NCBI RefSeq assembly: GCF_022163125.1
Contig: NZ_CP091881.1
Location: forward strand, 1,488,001-1,552,000
Source of the DNA: Paenibacillus sp. HWE-109
GTDB lineage: Bacteria > Bacillota > Bacilli > Paenibacillales > NBRC-103111
DNA: 64,000 nucleotides
Direction of reading: 5' to 3'
Shown: positions 46,074 through 55,700 of the stretch, piece by piece
Numbering within the stretch: position 1 is the stretch's first letter
How the letters are laid out: the number at the start of each line of letters is the position of its first letter
The notes under the pieces: model-generated
What the model saw: only the letters and a program-made list of their open reading frames with translations
What the model was told of the DNA's origin: nothing
The model's database searches: none
Program-made: the position numbers and the translations under genes

Positions 46074-46929
46074 CACATACAGCTTGTTGGGCGTATTAAA
46101 AACAGGAGAAATGACTGTACTCGACGCGATTGAGTGGATTGCCGAGCATGGCGGCGAGCATATGGAAATTGTCCCCTATGGTTTTACGCTGATAGATCAA
46201 CCCGAGTTAGCGGCTGCAGTCCGCGCGAAGGCCAAGGAAGCTGGCATCGAATTATCCAATTATTCGATGCCTGCCAACTTCGTCCAAGAGACGCAAGAGG
46301 CTTTCGAAGCTGAGCTGGAGCGCGTCAAGCAGCATGTTGATTTGGTAAATGAACTCGGCATGACCCATATGCGGCATGATGTGACAGCTTTTACATTGCC
46401 GCCGGAGATGATGACGATTCAATGGTTCGAAGCGAACTTGCACAAGATGGTAAGAGGAAGCCGCATCATCGCTGATTATGCGGCCCAATACGGGATTACG
46501 ACGACCATTGAAAATCACGGCTTCAGCGTACAAGCCAGCGATCGCGTGCAGCGTGTTCTGACCGAAGTCAATCGCCCCAATTTCAAAACAACACTCGATA
46601 TTGGCAATTTCATGTGCGTCGATGAACACCCGCTTATCGGGGTGCGCAAGAATTTACCCTATGCGTCACTCATCCATATGAAAGATTTTTATTTCAGACC
46701 CTACCATGAACATCCCGGAGAAGGAGCCTGGTTCAAGACCGCGAATGGCAACTATCTAAGAGGCGCGATCGTCGGTCAAGGAGATATCGATATGCGCCGA
46801 ATTATCAAGCTGATTAAGGATTCGGGATATGATGGTTATGTCACAGTGGAATTTGAAGGCATGGAGGAATGCAGGGCAGCCTCCATCATCGCGATGGACA
46901 ATGTAAGGCGGCTGTGGCAGGAAGCTTGA
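46057..46929 (+). CDS. Sugar phosphate isomerase/epimerase-type TIM-barrel protein
   Basis: Xylose-isomerase-like (AP endonuclease 2) fold, 290 residues. Metal-binding residues expected in this family are visible as TTIENHGF (Glu), TTLDIGNF (Asp), LIHMKDF (His) and YVTVEFEGME (Glu). It overlaps the fucosidase gene by 17 bp, so the two are co-translated, and it probably converts the released sugar or a partner. Whether it works on fucose itself, on an acid or on another sugar cannot be told. Confidence 0.88.
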   Translation: MKVGLSTYSLLGVLKTGEMTVLDAIEWIAEHGGEHMEIVPYGFTLIDQPELAAAVRAKAKEAGIELSNYSMPANFVQETQEAFEAELERVKQHVDLVNELGMTHMRHDVTAFTLPPEMMTIQWFEANLHKMVRGSRIIADYAAQYGITTTIENHGFSVQASDRVQRVLTEVNRPNFKTTLDIGNFMCVDEHPLIGVRKNLPYASLIHMKDFYFRPYHEHPGEGAWFKTANGNYLRGAIVGQGDIDMRRIIKLIKDSGYDGYVTVEFEGMEECRAASIIAMDNVRRLWQEA

Positions 46930-47008
46930 GGCATAATGAGGTAAGCGGCAGCTAATGACTCATGCGGCATTGCTAGTTGGAAAGCCCGAAAGCCTGGAGG
47001 CGCTGAAG

Positions 47009-47053
47009 AGGCTGTCCTCAAAGAAAGTCAATTTAATGACTTAAGGGCAGCCC
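47009..47053 (+). terminator. Terminator-like hairpin after the fucosidase operon
   Basis: GGCTGTCCT, AAGTCA and their partners TGACTT, AGGGCAGCC pair with a few mismatches, 79 bp after the isomerase stop. There is no long T-run. Confidence 0.5.
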
Positions 47054-47140
47054 CATGCTTTCAATATTGAACTACATGGAAAAGCTTCCGTTATTTCTGA
47101 TACTTTCTCACGGAATAGATTTCACTCCCAATCGAAACAA

Positions 47141-47191
47141 AAAAAAGAGGCAACTCTCTAGGTTTGTAACCTTTAGAGCCAGCCTCTTTTT
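47141..47191 (+). terminator. Second hairpin with T-run
   Basis: AAAAAGAGGC and GCCTCTTTTT arms, with CTCTCTAGGTT pairing AACCTTTAGAG inside. A-rich on the left and T-rich on the right, so it can work in both directions. Bases 47192-47244 after it resemble 58849-58896. Confidence 0.7.
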
Positions 47192-47244
47192 GCTGGCGTC
47201 TGTCGCAGATTTCTTTGCTACGGCAGTTTTCGTCTCCCAGGGGT

Positions 47245-47429
47245 CTAACGAACTGTACGATGCTTATCGACGAGAAAATGGCTACTTTGGCGATGTAATG
47301 AACTGGATTGACGTTATCGAGCAGAATGTAGGCGGAAAGGTGATCGTTTGCTTGTAATAGAGCATCTGGGATTCATTAGATTTTCAGAATGAGCGATTTT
47401 GGTCGAATAAAGGGTGTTGAGTTCGTTAG
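47245..47429 (+). repeat. Family B element, copy 1
   Basis: 185 bp with perfect inverted ends CTAACGAACT and AGTTCGTTAG. The interior carries GGCTACTTTGGCGATGTAAT and GGCGGAAAGGTGATCGTTTG. It contains no real gene; open frames here are short. It is nearly identical to 47604-47788. Confidence 0.88.
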
Positions 47430-47559
47430 GAAACTTGCCCCAAGGTACATTGACTTGGTGACCTAAATGCAGACTAGGTTGTTCTTGAAATCTAAGCGTT
47501 TAAATGTTTTGGAGTGATCGAGGCGTTACCCCAGCGGCCACGCGCGGAGATAAGGAAAA

Positions 47560-47603
47560 CTCAGTCCACTATTATAACAAAAAGTGTCCGTATAGCGAGG
47601 GAT
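47560..47603 (+). repeat. Degenerate family A half-repeat
   Basis: GGAAAACTCAGTCCACTATT resembles the left end of family A (GGGAACTACAGTCCGCTATT) and is followed by AAAAAGTGTCCGTATAGCGAGG, like AAAAGTATCAATATCGCGAGG. It abuts family B copy 2. Confidence 0.5.
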
Positions 47604-47788
47604 CTAACGAACTGTACGATGCTTATCGGCGAGAAAATGGCTACTTTGGCGATGTAATGAACTGGATTGGCGTTATCGAGCAGATTGTAGGCGGAAAGGT
47701 GATCGTTTGCTTGTGATAGAGCATCTGGGATTCATTAGATTTTCAGAATGAGCGATTTTGGCCAAATAAAGGGTGTTGAGTTCGTTAG
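47604..47788 (+). repeat. Family B element, copy 2
   Basis: 185 bp with the same inverted ends CTAACGAACT and AGTTCGTTAG as copy 1, 359 bp away in direct orientation, with only a handful of base differences. Confidence 0.88.
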
Positions 47789-47841
47789 AGTGCCTGTACG
47801 TGCTCCTGCCTGTAATGTGGCTCGATGCTCCCATTCCTGCG

Positions 47842-47876
47842 TGGACTAAATTTACAGTGTGTAATATAATTTACAC
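47842..47876 (+). promoter_or_regulatory. Promoter and palindromic operator of the TetR-type gene
   Basis: -35 box TGGACT (47842-47847), 17-bp spacer and a consensus -10 TATAAT (47865-47870). The -10 forms the centre of GTGTAA-TATAAT-TTACAC (47859-47876), so a repressor bound there would cover the promoter. This suggests autoregulation by the TetR-type protein. Confidence 0.7.
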
Positions 47877-47970
47877 AAATTGAATTGGATTGTAGGCAGA
47901 ATTGAGTGGTTTATAAGCAATAGGCTAATATAATGTGAAAGCTATACATAAGAGCAAAGGAATTAGGTAC

Positions 47971-48555
47971 ATGGAAAATAAAACATCCCGAACCGATCCC
48001 CGCATACTCCGCACACGTCAATTGCTGAAAGACGCTTTTGTGGAATTGCTGCAGGAAATGGAAATCGAGAAAATTTCGGTCAATCGTATTGCTGAGCGAG
48101 CTACCATAAACCGTGTTACCTTTTATCTGCATTATCGGGACATTCCCGATATGCTGGAGAAGATGGCAGATGATATGATCGAGGATATTCGTAAAATTCT
48201 GGACAAGGATTCAGGGAATCAGTATGTCGCAGAAGAAGGCGCGTGGCCGCTGTTGGTGGACTTGCTGGAGCATATAGCCGAACATGCTAAATTTTATAAA
48301 ATCATACTTGCGTCGAGGCGAACGCCGATTTTTACAGACCGATTGTTAAAGCTGTTGTCTGAATTAATCACCGCAAGACTGGACAGCGCGGAGAGTGAAG
48401 CGATTCTTGCTGCTACCGGTATTCAGAAGGATATAGCTCTATGGTATGGATCTGCTGCCTTAATCGGGACTATCGTTGCTTGGCTTCGAAAGGATATGCC
48501 ATATACGCCGCTATATTTGGCCAAACAATTTACTTTAATGCGTTCGCTTTCATAG
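47971..48555 (+). CDS. TetR/AcrR family transcriptional regulator
   Basis: 194 residues. N-terminal helix-turn-helix (LLKDAFVELLQEMEIEKISVN... IAERATINRVTFYLHYRD) and an all-helical ligand domain with a C-terminal part like the DhaS/YfiR group. ATG 47971 follows AAAGGA by 9 bases; the frame is open from 47935 without a ribosome site. It probably represses itself through the palindrome over its promoter. Other targets are unknown; the next gene downstream, a giant SLH protein, has a separate terminator in between. Confidence 0.9.
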   Translation: MENKTSRTDPRILRTRQLLKDAFVELLQEMEIEKISVNRIAERATINRVTFYLHYRDIPDMLEKMADDMIEDIRKILDKDSGNQYVAEEGAWPLLVDLLEHIAEHAKFYKIILASRRTPIFTDRLLKLLSELITARLDSAESEAILAATGIQKDIALWYGSAALIGTIVAWLRKDMPYTPLYLAKQFTLMRSLS

Positions 48556-48575
48556 AATTTGAATATCGATTGCCT

Positions 48576-48608
48576 AAAGTTTGGAGTCATAGACTCCAAG
48601 CTTTTTTT
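48576..48608 (+). terminator. Terminator of the TetR-type gene
   Basis: CTTGGAGTC-type arms TTGGAGTC and GACTCCAA around ATA, followed by GCTTTTTTTC. Bases 48609-48852 are AT-rich leader of the next gene, with no structure I can name. Confidence 0.85.
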
Positions 48609-48852
48609 CTATTTGTTGATGCCAACGCCTTAAATCGAAGAAATATTGATTAATGTTGTTTTATTTGATATTCAAGTTGGTATTTTCGTGGTTTTTAGGG
48701 TTTTTTAATCTATATCATGCAAATCAATAAGTAATAATCAACAATAAACAACAACATTTAACAAAATTTCACATCCGGTTAACATTGAGCTAACAAAACT
48801 TATTTATCTTAAAGGTAAGAATAGTATAGGAAGATGGAAGAGGAGAATGTTG

Positions 48853-51800
48853 ATGAGGTTACGTCGAAGTTTGTCTGTTTTATTGCTGATCTGCTTCATA
48901 TTTGGAGCATTGGCATCCACCATGATCCCAGGGCAGGCAAGTGCCGCCTCATCTTGTATGGGCCCTGTGCCTGTGCCCGATTTAGTTGATTTTGATTTTA
49001 CCGAAAGCGCGATTAAAGATAAATCACCTCGGCATGTGGATGGTACAGCGTACGGCAACCCGCAGCTCGTATATGAATCAAAGCTGCAAAAGAACGTGCT
49101 GAAGCTGACGGGCGGCCAGTTTATTATGATACCGAATGCTGCGGAACTCAACAATTTCCCCAATGGGTTTACGATGTTGGTTCAGTTTTCGGCAGATGCC
49201 TTCAGCGGAGAGCAAGGAATTTTCCAGAAAACGCAGAGCACAGGCTACGGCTTGGAAGTAAATCCAAACAAGATGGAGACATGGGATTATATTGGCGGTG
49301 CAACAAGGAAGCTATATAGCCCTGTTTTGAGTGTGAATAAGTATTATGATGCTGCAATTACTTATAACGGAGCTCAGCACGTTCTTTATGTGAATGGGCA
49401 GGTAGTTGCTACCGAAAATCGTACAGGAGCCATAACTTCTCCTACATCAGTCGGACTGGCTATAGGCGGAGATCCACAAAGTGCAACTACGGCACAGCTA
49501 ACGTTCAAAGGTTCGATCGGCTACGCCAAGATGTTCAGCCGAGGCTTAACGCAAGCCGAATTGGCTTGTTATTACGAAAGTACGGGCCTCCTCGCTGATC
49601 AACAAGCTCCATCCTGGCCGGTCGGCAGTCAGCTAAGTGGCGCACCGGCAGGCTCGACGAGCTTTAACTTGAACTGGCCGTCAGCGACAGATGATAAAGC
49701 AGTGACGCAGTACCGCATTTACAAGAACGGTACTTTAGTGAATACGGTGAATAGCAGCACCAACAGCTATTCGTTTGATCTAGTGATTCCGGGTGAAACG
49801 GCGACCTATAAAGTCGAAGCCGGCGATGCGTCAGATAATTGGACGACAAACGGACCTTCGTTGTCCTATACAATGCCGGGGACGGTTGTCGCTCCTCCGG
49901 GTATGGCCCCAGATTTGCTCCAACTCACGTTCGATCATTCAGCGGGTGAAGACAGCAGTGCTGCTCATAATCACGGTACGCCAGTTGGCAGTGCAGCGGT
50001 GAATTACAATCCTGATTTTAACAAAAATGTCCTCGCGCTTGATGGAATGTCCTATGTGCGGATCCCAACCAACCAAGGGCTTAGCCCAAGCTTTATGACG
50101 ATGGCGGCGTCTTTCTCGCTGGATGATCTGTATCGAACGCAGGACATTATTGGAAAAGCGCAGCGATCGGACTATGCATTGGAATTCAACCCAATTACTC
50201 AGAAGCTGGAAGCATGGTTCTTCATTCATGACATAGCAGGAAACGATTCTTTCGTCATTGTGCCTAGCATCACGAAACTAACGGCAGGTCAAGTTTATGA
50301 TGCGGAAGCTACCTTTGATGGACAGACAGCCAAGCTGTATGTGAACGGAATTCTGGAAGGAAGTCAGTCCAAAAATGGCGTAATCAGCGGTGCCACGAAG
50401 GTCGATCTAGCGATTGGCGCAGATGCGGAACCGATAGATGCCACGAGTTATTTTCAAGGTAAAATCGGTTTCGTGGAATTATACAGCAAAGTGCTGGATG
50501 CTAATGCTGTGCAGCAATTGCATGCCAAGTATGCGCCTGCTGCCATACCGCCCGTGTCCTCGATTGCCTGGGATATTCCGCTTGATTGGTGGGTAGGTCA
50601 GAGCGGGCTTGCGGTATTGAAGAAAAAAGATGCCAACCAACTGGAAACGGTTATTGACAATGGACTTGTTTTTCAAAGCTTGAACCCGAATGTTGCAGTG
50701 ATTTCAAGCTCAGGGATGATTACACCGCTTCGTGCAGGGACAGCAACGTTAACAGCCAACTACGGATCTCTAAGTGCCAATGTTGCTCTAACCGTCCATG
50801 ACAAAGTGCAGCTCAAGCCGCAATCTCTCTTATTAAACGGACCGTCCGCCATCATGGCCTCAGAGACGGGGAAGGCAGTGACGACAGTCGTCTATGAGGA
50901 TGGAAGCACGGAAATCATGTCAGCTGGTGTAACGTATAGCTCCGATCAGCCTGCTGTTGCGTTCATCGATAATAACGGCATCATTCATGCAGTTGCTCCG
51001 GGAACAGCTGTGATTAGCGCTGCAGCGGTTGGACTGCGAGCAGACTTTATCCTAACGGTTAGTCCAACGGGCAATCCTAACGGGAATCCGCAGATTACGG
51101 AACTCCAATTTGCCGGACCCACTGCCTTGACGGTAGGACAGTTAGTTCATACAGTACTCACGGCCGTATATTCGGATAACTCGACGACTAAGTTAGAAAC
51201 GGGAGTCACCTATTGGAGTGAAAACTCTGATGTGGCTAGAATTGATTCTGTCTCTGGAGCCGTATACGCAGCTCAACCGGGGATTGCGCGTTTAGTCGCT
51301 AACTATAAAGGTCTTAATGCAAGCTTTTCGATGGTTGTTAATGCCGTAATTGTACCGGAACAACGACCGGTTGTGCTGCAGTTGAACCTTCCAGCAAGCT
51401 TGTATATAGGAGCTAGTGGCGCGATTTCGGCCAATGCGATCTATACAAATGGAAGCTCATCGACTTCTGTGCCCGTTACAGCCATGGCCAAATGGCATGC
51501 TCTGAATCCGGCCATTGTTCAGATTGACGCTCATGGTACAATCACCGGGATTCGTTCTGGCACAACGGTAGTGACAGCAACTTATCAGAATCTGGTGGCT
51601 CAATCGACGATTACGGTTGTGGAACAAAGTTCTACGGGGAGCGACGGTGGAGGTGGAGGGCAGACGTCTTCCAATAAAACCGATACGTTAATAGTAGACG
51701 ATCTACAGAGACAATTAGCTTCGAACAGTACGATTAAGTTGGATACAGGCATCAAAGAGATTGTATTTCCAACGCTTGCTGAAAGCTCAGCGAAGAAGAC

Positions 51801-52716
51801 AATTAGCTTAGATCGAGACGATCTTACGCTAACGATGCCTGGCAATCTATTCATTGGATCTTCTGACATCAAGCTGGTTCTGGGTCTGTCAACCAGTCAT
51901 TCAGCACCTGATACGACAATGAAATATGCTTCGTCGCTCTTTGATGTAACAATCGTTTCACAAGCATTTAACGGAACTAGAACGCCAAACCAGCGATGGA
52001 TCGAGCCGATTCAAGCGGAGTTTACGGCAAGTGGCGATAGACCGTTGTTGGGCGTATACCGCATATATGAAGATGGCAGCATGACCTATATCGGTGGGGA
52101 ATTAACAGATAAGGGCATTCGCGCACAGCTCCGTGAGAATGGCAAGTATGCGGTACTGGAGTACAAAAAGGTGTTTCAAGATCTGCCTGAGCAGCATTGG
52201 GCGAATCGTACTGTGCAGATGATGAGCGCTATGCATATGGTGGAAGGCGTGAACGATACATTCTTCGAACCGGAGAAGTTCATTACGCGGGCTGAGTTTG
52301 TAGCCTTGCTTATGAGATCATTACACATTCCGCAGCAAAAGATAAGCAGTTTCCAGGATGTTCCGGCAAGCGCATGGTATGCGCCATATGTTGCAGGAGC
52401 TGCATCATCCGGCTTGGTCAGCGGTGAGGACAATGCCTTGTTTAATCCTGAATCGGTTATCAGCAGAGAGCAGATGGCTGTGCTTCTCGCCAGAGCAGTT
52501 GAACATGCAGGCGGGAAAATAGAACAAGGCGGCAACCAAACGTTCAAGGATGCCGATCAAATGGCAAGTTGGGCTCGTTCATCGATCGAGATGACTGCAA
52601 AGCTAGGACTTCTGCAAGGACGTGCAGAGCAATTATTTGTTCCTACCGGTAGCGTATCCCGTGCCGAAGCGGCGCAAGCGGTATTTAACCTCATTCATAA
52701 TTTGACCCAAAAATAA
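48853..52716 (+). CDS. Giant surface protein: two LamG domains, FnIII, BIG2-like repeats and SLH anchor
   Basis: Secreted wall-anchored protein, 1287 residues. ATG 48853 lies 7 bases after AGGAG; an ATG at 48847 is too close to it. Signal peptide (to about ASAAS), LamG/concanavalin-like domain (about 40-250), a FnIII-like domain (about 255-345), a second LamG domain (about 355-565), four BIG2/Ig-like repeats (about 575-925), a Gly-rich linker, a beta domain and three SLH repeats from about 1107 (ITRAEFVALLMRSL, ISREQMAVLLARA, VSRAEAAQAVFNL). LamG domains usually bind glycans. No catalytic domain is evident, so it is probably an adhesin or glycan binder. It is followed after 31 bp by another SLH protein. 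Confidence 0.9.
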   Translation: MRLRRSLSVLLLICFIFGALASTMIPGQASAASSCMGPVPVPDLVDFDFTESAIKDKSPRHVDGTAYGNPQLVYESKLQKNVLKLTGGQFIMIPNAAELNNFPNGFTMLVQFSADAFSGEQGIFQKTQSTGYGLEVNPNKMETWDYIGGATRKLYSPVLSVNKYYDAAITYNGAQHVLYVNGQVVATENRTGAITSPTSVGLAIGGDPQSATTAQLTFKGSIGYAKMFSRGLTQAELACYYESTGLLADQQAPSWPVGSQLSGAPAGSTSFNLNWPSATDDKAVTQYRIYKNGTLVNTVNSSTNSYSFDLVIPGETATYKVEAGDASDNWTTNGPSLSYTMPGTVVAPPGMAPDLLQLTFDHSAGEDSSAAHNHGTPVGSAAVNYNPDFNKNVLALDGMSYVRIPTNQGLSPSFMTMAASFSLDDLYRTQDIIGKAQRSDYALEFNPITQKLEAWFFIHDIAGNDSFVIVPSITKLTAGQVYDAEATFDGQTAKLYVNGILEGSQSKNGVISGATKVDLAIGADAEPIDATSYFQGKIGFVELYSKVLDANAVQQLHAKYAPAAIPPVSSIAWDIPLDWWVGQSGLAVLKKKDANQLETVIDNGLVFQSLNPNVAVISSSGMITPLRAGTATLTANYGSLSANVALTVHDKVQLKPQSLLLNGPSAIMASETGKAVTTVVYEDGSTEIMSAGVTYSSDQPAVAFIDNNGIIHAVAPGTAVISAAAVGLRADFILTVSPTGNPNGNPQITELQFAGPTALTVGQLVHTVLTAVYSDNSTTKLETGVTYWSENSDVARIDSVSGAVYAAQPGIARLVANYKGLNASFSMVVNAVIVPEQRPVVLQLNLPASLYIGASGAISANAIYTNGSSSTSVPVTAMAKWHALNPAIVQIDAHGTITGIRSGTTVVTATYQNLVAQSTITVVEQSSTGSDGGGGGQTSSNKTDTLIVDDLQRQLASNSTIKLDTGIKEIVFPTLAESSAKKTISLDRDDLTLTMPGNLFIGSSDIKLVLGLSTSHSAPDTTMKYASSLFDVTIVSQAFNGTRTPNQRWIEPIQAEFTASGDRPLLGVYRIYEDGSMTYIGGELTDKGIRAQLRENGKYAVLEYKKVFQDLPEQHWANRTVQMMSAMHMVEGVNDTFFEPEKFITRAEFVALLMRSLHIPQQKISSFQDVPASAWYAPYVAGAASSGLVSGEDNALFNPESVISREQMAVLLARAVEHAGGKIEQGGNQTFKDADQMASWARSSIEMTAKLGLLQGRAEQLFVPTGSVSRAEAAQAVFNLIHNLTQK

Positions 52717-52747
52717 TGATTTTCATAGATAGAGTGGAGGATCATCC

Positions 52748-55700
52748 ATGCTGAGAATTCAGCGTTTCAAGCCAATAATAGCACAACTTGTCATCCTTCT
52801 ATTCCTATGCCAAATGGCGTTGCCAACATTAACACAGCAAGCGAATGCCGCATCTGCTCCCGCAACATGGGTGGACGGAGACCGGAATTATCGGATGCAG
52901 TTAAGCTTTGACAATTCGGTAGGTACAGAGGATCTAGCCAATTATCCCGTATTGATCAAACTTGACGCTAGCAAAATCGATTATTCGGTAACTGCATCGA
53001 ACGATCTCAGATTTTACACATCCGATCAGTCATCTGAGCTTCCCTATGAAGTTGAAAAATGGGATCCTCAGGGAGAGAGCCTGATTTGGGTTAAAGTCCC
53101 TATCATCCATGCCCAATCCAGCGCGGACAGCATCTGGCTGTATTATGGAGGCAGTTCGACGATTAACCTTCAACCTAAGCAGGTGTGGGATGCGAACTAT
53201 TTGCTGGTGTATCATTTCCCGGACAGAATCGCCGACTACTTCTATCACCCTGCTCAAGCTCAGCAGTATACAGACTCGAGCATGAACAACAATACCGGCT
53301 TACGGAATGCAGCTAACGCGAGTTCAAGCGGTCCTTCCTATACATTGGAGGCCAAGGACTCTCGATATAACATGGTTGGAAGATACTATGAAAGTCATCG
53401 GGGGTTGGTCAGAGCGACGAATGGCAATGTTGGCGATGGTCAAGGCCAGCTTACGATCTCAGCTTGGGTGCGGGCCAATGAGTACGAAATAAACTCGCTT
53501 AACTATTACGTTATTGCTAGAAAAAGAGGCGCAGATACGCAAAATCAAGCCTATTTCATGAAAATTGGCGGCGGCAAATGGAGCGCTAATTTGTTTACGA
53601 ACGATGCCGACCCGATGAAAAACGGCAGCACGGCGCCGGACTTGGACGCAGGAGCCGTGACGGCAGAATGGACCTATTTGACATTAACGTATGATCAAAG
53701 CCAAGCCAGCAACAACCTCAAGCTATATCGCGATGGAGCGCTTGTGGCAGCCGCAACCCGCAGCGGAGCACTGATTACGACTAGCGGTTCGTCAACGACG
53801 CCGTTCACAATCAGCAAGGCTTCCGATGCCGGAGCTGCTGGCGGGGGTTATCGTGGCGGTGTAGACGAAGTCAGGGTGTCCAAGCAAGCTAGGAGCGCAG
53901 CTTGGGTCATGGCTGATTATCAAACGATGAGCAAGAGCAGCCGTTTTGTCATTTTCGGTGACAAGGAATCCAAAGGCGCTATGCAGCTAACACTTATTCA
54001 ACCTAAACAGGGAGCTGTCTACTACTCGCCAGATTTAAGCTTTGGTGGCGTGACCAGCGAGGCGTCAACGATCCGCTATCAATTGGATAGCCAGCCGGAA
54101 GTCGTTGTGGATGGCAGTTCCAAAGCTTTTCAATCCATGCTGAGCCAACTGAAAGGCGGCGTGCATACGTTGAATGTCGAAGCTGTTTCCAAAGCTGATG
54201 CTTCCGCTAAGGCCAGCAAAACAGTGACGTTCACAGTCGATGGGCGTAATTTAAGCCCAGCAGCTGCGCCGCAAGGAGCCAATGGGACATTGATTCAGCC
54301 AAGCGGCGATGTCACTTTGCAAGTCAAGGCAGAGTCTGCGACAGGTGAGCCGGTACAAGTAAACTTTTACCAGAAAGATATGAAGTTCGTCAAAGATTAC
54401 AGCGCCAAAGTGCCGACAGATGCCGCCTATGAGCGAACCGATACGATGGATCCGCCAAGCAGCGCTACGATTACTTCCGAGACGGCTTTGCCGGCAAGCG
54501 CTTATGATCAATTGAAATCGTCGGATGGCGCTTATTACAACAGCAAGTCGTTGTCGAACTATCCTTATCAACGCTTCGATTTAACGATTAGCAGCGATCT
54601 GAACACCGTCAATCAGTTGGATGTGACATGGGAAGGACATTCCAAGGAGTTGGTCAAACTGTTTGCCTGGAACTATTCGACCAGCAAATGGGTGCAGATC
54701 GCTTCCAAGTTGGGAAATGCGGACAATAGCGATTTTAAATTGACGGGGACGTTGGATAAAACGACGATGGTGAACAGCTCAACGAAGGTTGCCAAACTGT
54801 ACGTCGCCGCAACGCAGCATGATACGATGCTACCAGGCAAAAATCCAACGCCAAGCGATTATGATTTCAGTTTCGTATGGATGACAGACACCCAGCTTGA
54901 AGCGGAGTCTTTTCCAGGCGTTTACGATGCCGAAACACAGTGGATCGCTGATAACAAGGACGCGCAGAAAATCCAGTATGTGATTCATACCGGGGATATT
55001 GTGAATTCAGCGAGCCAGGAAACGCAATGGAAGAATGCCGACCATAGTATGAAGATTTTGGAAAACGCAGGGATTCCTTATGGTGTTATTCAAGGCAACC
55101 ATGATACGAACGATGCTCTCTATAGTAAGTATTTCGGCGCATTTCGTTTTAAGGACAAGCTCTTTAATGGCAAGCCTTACTATACCGCTTATAACAGCAT
55201 GAACAAGAACCACTACGATTTGATATCATCTGGCGGTGTAGATTTCATCATCTTGTACATGGGCTGGGGCGGATTTGACGCGACATCCATCAACTGGGCG
55301 AACCAGGTATTGCAGCAATACAAAGACCGTAAAGGAATTCTGGCTGTACATGAATATTTGTTATATGAGGGAGCCTACGGTACGGATGATTATGATGGCA
55401 TCAATATCATGAATCAGATTGTCAAACCTAACAGCAATGTCTTTATGGTATTGTGCGGTCATAATCAATCTACGTTCTATAACGTTAAACGAATCGGGGG
55501 CAAAGTCGTCTACGAACTGCTGCACGACTATCAGGATGCGGCTCTTGGCGGTGCGGCGTACATGCGGATGATGTACTTCGATTTGAAACGCCAACAGATT
55601 TACATGGTTCCGTACTCGCCGATTACGAATGATAATTATGGATTTTTTCAACAGAAACATGAGTTCTATACAATGCCGATTAAATGGAACAACGAGCCTA

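Noticed and set aside
47055..47357. 100-residue frame
   Set aside because: It runs through a terminator hairpin and family B copy 1; its second half reappears at 47504-47716 only because the repeat is duplicated.
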